Source: a bacterium | GTDB lineage: Bacteria; UBA3054 | Assembly: GCA_017538635.1 (NCBI GenBank) | Contig: JAFYIM010000158.1 | Location: 1-7,845 of the forward strand | Direction: 5' to 3' | Length of the DNA: 7,845 bases | Part shown: one piece after another, positions 1 through 6,326 of the stretch | Numbering within the stretch: the stretch's first letter is position 1 | Layout: every line of letters starts with the position of its first letter | The notes under the pieces: model-generated | What the model saw: the letters and a program-made list of their open reading frames with translations, nothing else | What the model was told of the DNA's origin: nothing | Database searches by the model: none | Position numbers and translations under genes: made by a program

Positions 1-28
1 GCATGCGCCGCTCCGCTTTCTTTTTTTT
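1..28 (+). terminator. Possible 3' half of a terminator at the left edge
   Basis: A GC-rich arm (GCGCCGCTCCGC, 5-16) is followed by a pyrimidine/T-rich tail TTTCTTTTTTTT (17-28). This is the form of the 3' arm and T-tract of an intrinsic terminator for a plus-strand gene ending left of the window. On the minus strand the tail reads as an A-tract directly after the oxidoreductase stop, so the same hairpin could stop both converging transcripts. The 5' arm is outside the window, so this is a prediction only. Confidence 0.3.
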
Positions 29-3000
29 AGTCAAGCTCTATTTCAGAGAGTTTCTGATAAAGCTTGAAGCGGCGTTCCATCAGTTTCGCGCCTTTTTCGA
101 CCAGGGCTTCCGCGGTGGCGGGATCCTGGGCTTTCAGCTGACGGAAGCGGTTTTCGCCGAAGGCGTATTCGCTGTACGGAAGCGTCGGAGCCTTGCTGTC
201 GAGCTGCAAGGGCTTGTCCAGCGTCGGATTGTAGCGATAGAGCAGCCAGGCGCCGGAATTGACGGCCTTCTGCTGTTCACGCAAGCCGGTCGTCATGTTG
301 ATGCCGTGGGCAATGCAGTGAGCGTAGCAGATGATGAGCGAGGGGCCGTCGTAAGCTTCGGCTTCGTTGAAGGCCTTGACCGCCTGGGCGGGGTTGGCGC
401 CCAAGGAGACGGAAGCGACGTAAACGTTGCCGTAGGTCATGGCGATCATGCCGAGATCTTTCTTCGGCATTCTCTTGCCGCCGGCCGCGAAGAGGGCCTT
501 GGCGCCAAGCGGAGTGGCCTTTGACATCTGGCCGCCGGTATTGGAATAGACTTCCGTGTCGAGGACCAGGATGTTGACGTTCTTGCCGGAGGCGATGACG
601 TGATCGAGTCCGCCGTAGCCGATGTCGTAAGCCCAGCCGTCGCCGCCAAGGATCCAGACGGATTTCTTGACGAGGTAGTCGGCGAGACTGTAGAGCTGTT
701 TGGCTTCCTGCTTGTCGCACTTAGAGAGGCGCTCTTTGAGTTCAGCGACTCTGGCGCGCTGCTCTTCGATCTCAGTCTGGTTGGTCTGAGGAGCGTTCTT
801 GATGGCTTCAAGAAGCGGCTTGCACTCGGCGGAGCAGTCGCAGGCCAAGAGTTTGTCGATCAGTTCGAGGGCGAAGCCTTTGAATTTGTCGACGCCCAGT
901 CTCATGCCGAGACCGAACTCAGCGTTGTCTTCAAAGAGGGAGTTGGACCAGGCCGGGCCGCGGCCGTCGGCGCGCTGGCAGTACGGGGTGGTCGGCAGGT
1001 TGCCGCCGTAAATGGAGGAGCAGCCCGTCGCGTTGGCGATCATGGCTCTGTCGCCGAAGAGCTGACTGAGGAGCTTCACATACGGAGTCTCGCCGCAGCC
1101 GGCGCAGGCGCCGGAATACTCGAAGAGCGGGCGGCGGAGCTGGCTGCCCTTGACGGTGGTCGGGTTGGCCAGTTCGGCTTTCGTTTCAGGCAGATTGAGG
1201 AAGAACGCGTAGTTCTTGGCTTCGGCTTCTCTCAAAGGCTCCTGCTTCTGCATATTGATGGCTTTCTTGCCTTCCTCGGTCTTAGACTTGGCGGGGCACA
1301 TCTCTACGCAGGCGCCGCAGCCAGTGCAGTCTTCCGGAGCGATCTGGACCGTGAACTTCAAGCCGGCGAAAGCGGGCGTCTTGGCGTCCGTTGACTTGAA
1401 GGTCTCGGGAGCGCCTTCAGCGGCCTTCGGCTCGTAGGCTTTGATGCGGATGGCGGCGTGCGGGCAATACAGAGAGCACATGCCGCACTGGATACAAGTG
1501 GTGGGATCCCAGACCGGGATGTTGACGGCGATGTTGCGTTTCTCGTACTGCGTCGTGGCGGTCGGGAAGGTGCCGTCCACCGGCATGGCGGAGACAGGCA
1601 GATCGTTGCCGTTGCCGGCGATCATGACGCCCGTCACTTTCTGGACGAATTCCGGAGCGTCGGCAGGGACAGCGGGCTTCATCGGTTTCTCGGTGTTGAC
1701 GACCATCTTGTCCTTCGGCATTTCGGAAACAGCCTGCAAGCCGGCGTCCACGGCCTTGTTGTTCATGGCCACGACGGCTTCGCCCTTCTTCGAGTAGGAC
1801 TTGACGATGTATTCTCTGATCTTGGCGACCGCGGTCTCGGGATCCATGACCTTAGAGATCATGAAGAAGGCAGTCTGCAGAATGGTGTTGGTGCGGCTGC
1901 CGAGGCCGATCTTCTCAGCTTCTTTGATGGCGTTGACCGTGAAGAAGCGGGCTTTTTTGGCGATCAGCTGTTCCTGGACCTTCTTGGGCAGGTGCTGCCA
2001 GGTCTCTTCCGCGGTGTCGTAGAGAGAGGAGACGAGGAAGATGCCGCCTTCTTTAAGATTGGAGAGCATGTCGTACTTCTCAAGGAAGGAGTACTGGTGG
2101 CAGGCGATGAAGTCAGCCTTCGTGATAAGGTAAGCGCTCGCGATGGGGTTCTTGCCGAAGCGGAGGTGGGAGGTCGTCAGACCGCCGGCCTTCTTGGAGT
2201 CGTACACGAAGTAGCCCTGAGCGTAGTTGTCGGTGTAGTTGCCGATGATCTTAATGGAGTTCTTGTTGGCGCCGACCGTACCGTCGGAACCAAGGCCGTA
2301 GAACATGGCGCAGTAGGTGTCGGTGTTCTCCTCAGCCTGCCAGGCAGGATCGTAGGGGAGACTCGTTCCCATAACGTCGTCCACTATGCCGATCGTGAAG
2401 TGATTCTTCGGCTCTTTGGCTTCGAGGTTGTCAAGGATGCCTTTGCACATAGCGTCGGTGAATTCCTTGCTGCCCAAGCCGTAGCGGCCGCCGACGATCG
2501 TCGGCATGGCGAATTTGGCCTTGCCGGTCTGGACGGCTTCAGCGATGGCGGAGCAAACGTCTTCGTAGAGAGGTTCGCCCTGGGAGCCGGGCTCTTTGGT
2601 GCGGTCGAGGACCGCGACGCGCTTGACGGTCGCGGGAAGAGCGGCCGCGAACAGTTCGCCGGCGAACGGACGGAAGAGCCTAACTTTCACAAGACCGACC
2701 TTCTTGCCCTGCTTGGCGAGAGCGGTAACGACTTCTTCCATCGTGCCGGCGCCGGAGCCCATGGCCACCACGACGTTCTCGGCTTCGGGATGTCCGACGT
2801 ACTCGTAAACTTTGTACTGGCGACCGACGATCTTGGCGAATTCATCCATGGCGTCCTGCACGAGCTGCGGGCAAGCCTGGTAATATTTGTTGACGGTCTC
2901 GCGGCCCTGGAAGTAAACGTCAGGGTTCTGGGCAGTGCCGCGCATGGAGGGCCTGTCCGGGCAGAGGCCGCGCTTGCGGTTCTCTAAAACGAGGTCGAAG

Positions 3001-3587
3001 GGGATCATCTGCTTCATGTCTTCGTAGTCGAGGACTTCGATCTTCTGAATTTCATGAGAAGTACGGAAGCCGTCGAAGAAGTGCACGAAGGGAACTCTAG
3101 AGGTCAGAGTCGCTTTCTGGGCGATCAGAGCGAAGTCCATGACTTCCTGAACAGTGTTGGAGCAGAGCATGGCGAAACCGGTCTGGCGAACAGCCATGAC
3201 GTCAGAATGGTCGCCGAAAATGGAAAGGCCCTGGCAGGCCAAGGCGCGGGCGGTGACATGGAAGACCGTACTGGTCAGTTCGCCGGCGATCTTGTACATG
3301 TTGGGGATCATCAGAAGAAGACCCTGGGAGGCCGTGAAGGTCGTGGTCAAAGCGCCGGAGGTAAGGGCGCCGTGGACGGCGCCGGAAGCACCGCCTTCCG
3401 ACTGCAGCTCGGAAACGCTGGGAATAGTGCCCCAGATGTTCGGCTGATTGGCAGCGGATTTAGCGTCGGAGATTTCGCCCATCGGCGAAGAAGGCGTGAT
3501 CGGGTAAATGGCGATCACTTCATTCGTGGCGTGCGCCACATGAGCGGCAGCGGTATTGCCGTCCATACACTCTTTTTTGCGAGCCAT
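27..3587 (-). CDS. nifJ: Pyruvate:ferredoxin (flavodoxin) oxidoreductase, single-chain
   Basis: This cytoplasmic enzyme oxidatively decarboxylates pyruvate with CoA to acetyl-CoA and CO2, passing electrons to ferredoxin or flavodoxin. The 1186-residue product is full length for the homodimeric family (about 1170-1230). Seen in order: an N-terminal domain opening MDGNTAAAHVAHA, with YPITPSSP around T31, E64 and R114, matching catalytic positions known from the Desulfovibrio africanus enzyme; a transketolase-like middle; a two-cluster ferredoxin domain with C698/C701/C704/C708 and C754/C757/C760/C764; and a C-terminal thiamine diphosphate domain with GDG at 982-984 and NTGGQ from N1016. C828, C831, C856 and C1091 fit the ligands of the proximal 4Fe-4S cluster. 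The start is supported by AAGGA five bases upstream and by the usual family N-terminus. It is monocistronic within the window and diverges from the tRNA gene. No defect is seen. Its presence implies anaerobic or low-oxygen pyruvate metabolism. Physiological direction and electron partner cannot be read from the sequence. Confidence 0.97.
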   Translation of the reverse strand: MARKKECMDGNTAAAHVAHATNEVIAIYPITPSSPMGEISDAKSAANQPNIWGTIPSVSELQSEGGASGAVHGALTSGALTTTFTASQGLLLMIPNMYKIAGELTSTVFHVTARALACQGLSIFGDHSDVMAVRQTGFAMLCSNTVQEVMDFALIAQKATLTSRVPFVHFFDGFRTSHEIQKIEVLDYEDMKQMIPFDLVLENRKRGLCPDRPSMRGTAQNPDVYFQGRETVNKYYQACPQLVQDAMDEFAKIVGRQYKVYEYVGHPEAENVVVAMGSGAGTMEEVVTALAKQGKKVGLVKVRLFRPFAGELFAAALPATVKRVAVLDRTKEPGSQGEPLYEDVCSAIAEAVQTGKAKFAMPTIVGGRYGLGSKEFTDAMCKGILDNLEAKEPKNHFTIGIVDDVMGTSLPYDPAWQAEENTDTYCAMFYGLGSDGTVGANKNSIKIIGNYTDNYAQGYFVYDSKKAGGLTTSHLRFGKNPIASAYLITKADFIACHQYSFLEKYDMLSNLKEGGIFLVSSLYDTAEETWQHLPKKVQEQLIAKKARFFTVNAIKEAEKIGLGSRTNTILQTAFFMISKVMDPETAVAKIREYIVKSYSKKGEAVVAMNNKAVDAGLQAVSEMPKDKMVVNTEKPMKPAVPADAPEFVQKVTGVMIAGNGNDLPVSAMPVDGTFPTATTQYEKRNIAVNIPVWDPTTCIQCGMCSLYCPHAAIRIKAYEPKAAEGAPETFKSTDAKTPAFAGLKFTVQIAPEDCTGCGACVEMCPAKSKTEEGKKAINMQKQEPLREAEAKNYAFFLNLPETKAELANPTTVKGSQLRRPLFEYSGACAGCGETPYVKLLSQLFGDRAMIANATGCSSIYGGNLPTTPYCQRADGRGPAWSNSLFEDNAEFGLGMRLGVDKFKGFALELIDKLLACDCSAECKPLLEAIKNAPQTNQTEIEEQRARVAELKERLSKCDKQEAKQLYSLADYLVKKSVWILGGDGWAYDIGYGGLDHVIASGKNVNILVLDTEVYSNTGGQMSKATPLGAKALFAAGGKRMPKKDLGMIAMTYGNVYVASVSLGANPAQAVKAFNEAEAYDGPSLIICYAHCIAHGINMTTGLREQQKAVNSGAWLLYRYNPTLDKPLQLDSKAPTLPYSEYAFGENRFRQLKAQDPATAEALVEKGAKLMERRFKLYQKLSEIELD

Positions 3588-3642
3588 AGAGTTCCTTTTT
3601 TACTTAGAGGTTAAAAGTAGATAATTCAAAAATATTTTAATG

Positions 3643-3672
3643 ATTATAGCATAAGGGAGAAGCGCTCCGCAA
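3643..3672 (-). promoter_or_regulatory. Sigma70-type promoter of the oxidoreductase gene
   Basis: On the minus strand a perfect TATAAT (3643-3648) is preceded by TGC, an extended -10 element (3649-3651). A weak -35, TTGCGG (3667-3672), lies 18 bases upstream. The predicted start near 3636 gives a leader of about 50 bases with AAGGA at 3593-3597 before the ATG. The strong extended -10 could compensate for the poor -35. Seen by eye, not measured. Confidence 0.7.
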
Positions 3673-3695
3673 GGGAAGGCCGAGAAACTTACCAC

Positions 3696-3725
3696 TTGAT
3701 TTTTTGCCCGGCCTTTTGCTATGAT
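3696..3725 (+). promoter_or_regulatory. Sigma70-type promoter of the tRNA-Val gene (and possibly the downstream operon)
   Basis: TTGATT (3696-3701) and TATGAT (3720-3725) are separated by 18 bases. TGC directly precedes the -10, again making it an extended -10. Transcription would begin near 3732, about 19 bases before the mature tRNA 5' end. The -35 elements of this promoter and of the divergent oxidoreductase promoter are only 23 bases apart, so polymerase binding at one may affect the other. Confidence 0.7.
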
Positions 3726-3750
3726 ATCCGCATACTAAATTATGTGATGA

Positions 3751-3827
3751 GGGCGGCTAGCTCAGTTGGTTAGAGCGCATGCTCGACATGCATGAGGTCA
3801 CTGGTTCAAATCCAGTGTCGCCCACCA
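3751..3827 (+). tRNA. tRNA-Val (anticodon GAC), CCA encoded, with C33
   Basis: A complete cloverleaf folds by eye. The 7-bp acceptor stem GGGCGGC/GTCGCCC has one G-U pair. The D-arm is GCTC-AGTTGGTTA-GAGC. The anticodon stem CATGC/GCATG encloses the loop TCGACAT, the variable region AGGTC has five bases, and the T-arm is ACTGG-TTCAAAT-CCAGT. Discriminator A73 and an encoded CCA follow. With normal 7-base loop numbering the anticodon is GAC (3785-3787), which reads GUC and GUU valine codons. A35, C36 and A73 agree with valine identity. The oddity is C at position 33 (3784), where U is nearly universal. A serine reading (CGA) would require a shifted loop and a long variable arm, which is absent. 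It stands 34 bases before the adaptor gene on the same strand. Confidence 0.93.
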
Positions 3828-3861
3828 TCTCCTTTCTTTTTAGACCAAAGCACACCTATCT

Positions 3862-5058
3862 ATGAAGGGAATCCTCTATCTATTATTATTCGCGGCGGTG
3901 CTTGGTGGGGGCTGGTACGCTTACAAATACTGGCAGGAAACTCAATCCAGCGCCAATGTTGAAACTGTTCCCGTAGCTCCTGTTATTAAACGCGACATAT
4001 CCGACGTTTTGGAAGAGACCGGCACTATCAATCCCGTCAACAAAGTTGCCATCAAATCGGAAGTAAGCGGCCGCGTCCAGAACGTCTATGTTGAGGACGG
4101 CATGATGGTGACCTCCGGCTTCGTCCTGGTGGAACTAGACAAGACTGACCTCCTCAACACCAGGAAAGACCTGGAGTACGAACTGAAGGAAGCGGAGCTT
4201 AATTACGACAGGGCCAAGATTGATTACGACAGGAACAACGAACTCTTCAAGAAGAAGATCATCTCTTACGACGCCTACGATCAGGTGAAGACAACGCTCG
4301 ACCTGAGGTCCAATACGGTCCTGAAGGTCATAACGAAACTCGACACCAATACCGACAACTTGAAGAAGACCACCATTTTCTCGCCCACCTCCGGCACGGT
4401 CCTCAACAAGAACATCGAGGTCGGCGAAATGGTTGTGGGAGCGAACTCCGTCTCAAGCGGCACGGAAATGATGACGGTGGCTGACCTCAAGGATCTGGAA
4501 GTCAGTTCCTATGTCAACGAGATCGACGTGACCAGGCTTCACGTCGGGCAGAATATCGAGATAACCGTCGACAGCACGCCCGGCGTAGACTACAGCGGCG
4601 TCGTCACGCATGTGGCGCCCATGAGCAGCTCCAGCTCGGGTTCCTCCGCAGGCTCCTCCTCCTCGTCCTCAAGCAAGGACGGCTTCGAAGTGAGGATCGC
4701 CGTTAAAGGCGACGTCAGTCAGCTGAAGATGGGCATGACCGCCAATATCACCGCGATCCTGAAGGAAGTCAAGGACGCTCTGGCTGTTCCGCTCTCCTCG
4801 GTCTTCTGCGACAATTACGAACTCGCTCCTTCCGCCCAGAAATATTACGTTTTCGTGGAGAAGCCCGCAGCCGTTTCCGAGAACGGGAAACAGCCCGAGC
4901 AGGAATTTGAGAAAAGAGACGTGACGATAGGCGTCACCGATACTAGTGGCGCCGAAATAAAGAGTGGACTGACTGAAGGCGAAAAAGTCGCCATAAAGCG
5001 TCCGCCTTCTATGAGCGAACCTGTCCGCAATCACGATTGGATGCGCAGGGGACGTTAA
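3862..5058 (+). CDS. MacA-like periplasmic adaptor (HlyD/RND membrane fusion protein family)
   Basis: This predicted subunit would link an inner-membrane ABC transporter to an outer-membrane channel across the periplasm. The 398-residue protein starts with one hydrophobic segment (about 3-23) without a lipobox, so it is probably anchored in the inner membrane. It continues with the first lipoyl half-motif (about 62-92), an alpha-hairpin (about 94-168), the second lipoyl half (SPTSGTVLNKNIEVGEMV, 174-191), a beta-barrel containing LKMGMTANITAIL (288-300), and a membrane-proximal domain including ALAVPLSSVF. The hairpin tip has R124-x3-L128-x6-S135, the pattern used by MacA/AcrA to contact TolC. 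A serine tract (255-271, 14 of 17 Ser) interrupts the barrel region. The start is the only ATG after an in-frame TAG at 3841, yet no clear Shine-Dalgarno precedes it. Followed after 17 bases by the lipoprotein gene. The exported substrate is unknown. Confidence 0.9.
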   Translation: MKGILYLLLFAAVLGGGWYAYKYWQETQSSANVETVPVAPVIKRDISDVLEETGTINPVNKVAIKSEVSGRVQNVYVEDGMMVTSGFVLVELDKTDLLNTRKDLEYELKEAELNYDRAKIDYDRNNELFKKKIISYDAYDQVKTTLDLRSNTVLKVITKLDTNTDNLKKTTIFSPTSGTVLNKNIEVGEMVVGANSVSSGTEMMTVADLKDLEVSSYVNEIDVTRLHVGQNIEITVDSTPGVDYSGVVTHVAPMSSSSSGSSAGSSSSSSSKDGFEVRIAVKGDVSQLKMGMTANITAILKEVKDALAVPLSSVFCDNYELAPSAQKYYVFVEKPAAVSENGKQPEQEFEKRDVTIGVTDTSGAEIKSGLTEGEKVAIKRPPSMSEPVRNHDWMRRGR

Positions 5059-5075
5059 TTTTTTAAGGAGATATT

Positions 5076-5645
5076 ATGAAAAAGATCATTCTTTGCGCAG
5101 TTGCTCTCATTACGCTTTTAGGCTGCAGCTACGGCAACGTCAGGATAACGAAATCGGAACGCTACACCTTCCAGCCCAGGCCGCGCTTCAGGATAAACTA
5201 CAACGTCATCAACGACCGCGGCGAGAACATCACCCAGGAGATCTTGACCAACAATCCCGAAGAGTGGCTGCTCTTCACGGAAGTCTGCGACAAGGTCAAA
5301 TACGTTATGGAGAGCGACGAAAAGGGCTATATCTGCGTGAACGATCCCTACGAGGAAGTGAGCTTCGTCGTCGATATCGGCTTCTCCGCCTTCTACCAGA
5401 AGCGCGTGACGGAGGACATGCTCTGGAATCTGCCGACCGCCACGCTTTTGCCCGGCTGCGACAAAGGGGAGACGAGAGTGCACTACCTTTCCATCACCAT
5501 GCTGGCCCCTCTTCCCGGGCTTGACGGCTTAGCCGAGCTCTGGCGCGGCGAAACGATCCTGGAAGACCAGAACGAGAACATCTCCGTGCCCTCGCTCGTC
5601 ATGATCGAGGACATTCTGAAGAAATTCCCCAAGGCCCTGCGCTGA
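5076..5645 (+). CDS. Small lipoprotein of unknown function in the MacAB-like operon
   Basis: I do not recognise this gene with certainty. The 189-residue product begins with a type II signal peptide: KK, a hydrophobic stretch, then the lipobox LLGC with lipidated C17. Serine at +2 suggests outer-membrane placement if the E. coli Lol rule applies. The mature part is soluble-looking, with no membrane segment and two further cysteines after the lipid site that could be relevant in the periplasm (C71, C87), plus C128. The later half has KGYICVNDPYEEVSFVVDIG (84-103), ELWRGETI (154-161) and a closing ILKKFP helix, an order reminiscent of DUF4136-type lipoproteins; this is an impression only. The start has a strong AAGGAG five bases upstream (5065-5070). 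The stop is two bases before the ATPase ATG, so the genes are almost certainly cotranscribed and probably translationally coupled. A role as accessory subunit or envelope partner of the transporter is inference from position. Confidence 0.85.
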   Translation: MKKIILCAVALITLLGCSYGNVRITKSERYTFQPRPRFRINYNVINDRGENITQEILTNNPEEWLLFTEVCDKVKYVMESDEKGYICVNDPYEEVSFVVDIGFSAFYQKRVTEDMLWNLPTATLLPGCDKGETRVHYLSITMLAPLPGLDGLAELWRGETILEDQNENISVPSLVMIEDILKKFPKALR

Positions 5646-5647
5646 TA

Positions 5648-6325
5648 ATGGCGAAAACCGTCGTAGAACTGATCGACATCTGCAAGACCTACGACACCGG
5701 CGCCGCCGCTTTCGAGGCACTGCATAAAATTAATCTCGTCATTGAAGAAGGCGAGTTCTTAGCTATCATCGGCCCTTCCGGCTCCGGCAAATCGACTTTG
5801 ATGCACATTCTCGGCTGTTTGGACACGCCCACTTCCGGGAAAATGCTCCTGGAAGGAAAGGATATCAGCCGCATGAGCGCCAACGAGCTTTCCACCGTCC
5901 GCAACAAAAGGATCGGCTTCGTTTTCCAGACTTTCAACCTGCTTCCGCGCTTCAACATTCTCCAGAACGTGGAGCTGCCCATGGTCTATGGCGGAGTTTC
6001 GCCTTTCGACCGCAAGAAAAGGGCCATGGACATCTTGAAGATGGTGGGCCTCGACGACCGCTGGAATCATCTGCCGCAGGAACTATCGGGCGGACAGAGG
6101 CAGAGGGCGGCCATCGCCAGGGCCCTCATCATGAATCCCGCCATGGTCTTCGCGGACGAACCGACGGGCAACTTAGACACCAAGACCGGCGCCCAGATCA
6201 TGGAGCTTTTCAAGGAACTGAACAAGGCCGGCCACACCATAATCCTCGTGACGCACGACAAAGACATCGCCGCCCAGACCAAGCGTCAGATAGAAATAAG
6301 GGACGGAAGGATATTGGGAGCCTGA
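5648..6325 (+). CDS. ABC transporter ATPase, LolD/MacB type
   Basis: This cytoplasmic nucleotide-binding subunit would power the adjacent MacB-type permease. The 225 residues form one complete ABC domain: Walker A GPSGSGKST (42-50), Q-loop Q94 in FVFQTFN, signature LSGGQRQR (146-153), Walker B MVFADEP (166-172) with D170 and catalytic E171, D-loop GNLD, and the switch histidine H203 in VTHD. FVFQTFNLLPR and DEPTGNLD are characteristic of the MacB/LolD/FtsE group that drives mechanotransmission-type transporters rather than channel-type importers. All catalytic residues are present. The start overlaps no other gene but lies two bases after the lipoprotein stop. Only a weak AAGG is seen 13 bases upstream (5631-5634), which suggests translational coupling. 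In E. coli MacB the same domain is fused to the permease; here it is a separate chain. Confidence 0.96.
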   Translation: MAKTVVELIDICKTYDTGAAAFEALHKINLVIEEGEFLAIIGPSGSGKSTLMHILGCLDTPTSGKMLLEGKDISRMSANELSTVRNKRIGFVFQTFNLLPRFNILQNVELPMVYGGVSPFDRKKRAMDILKMVGLDDRWNHLPQELSGGQRQRAAIARALIMNPAMVFADEPTGNLDTKTGAQIMELFKELNKAGHTIILVTHDKDIAAQTKRQIEIRDGRILGA

Positions 6326-6326
6326 G

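Noticed and set aside
3..524. Plus-strand open frame of 173 codons at the left edge
   Set aside because: It lies almost wholly antisense to the C-terminus of the oxidoreductase, with low-complexity shadow composition and no motif.
1458..2987. A 509-codon open frame on the plus strand, antisense to the oxidoreductase gene
   Set aside because: The opposite strand encodes an intact, unmistakable oxidoreductase with all cofactor motifs. The long antisense frame follows from its GC-rich codon use, has no recognisable domain and lacks a convincing ribosome site.
3656..3668. Small inverted repeat GGAG-N5-CTCC between the -10 and -35 of the oxidoreductase promoter
   Set aside because: The arms are only four bases and fall within chance expectation for this region.
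3783..3811. Promoter-like pair TCGACA and TCAAAT inside the tRNA gene, spaced by 17 bases
   Set aside because: Both hexamers are parts of constrained tRNA structure (anticodon loop and T-arm) and match the consensus only partly. This is most simply coincidence.
3751..3827. tRNA as an attachment site for an integrated element
   Set aside because: No integrase gene and no second copy of the tRNA 3' end is seen in the window. The downstream genes are ordinary envelope transport genes.
5093..5524. Alternative frame of 143 codons within the lipoprotein gene
   Set aside because: It is Arg/Gln/His-rich with no signal or domain. The overlapping lipoprotein frame has a strong ribosome site, a lipobox and correct operon spacing.
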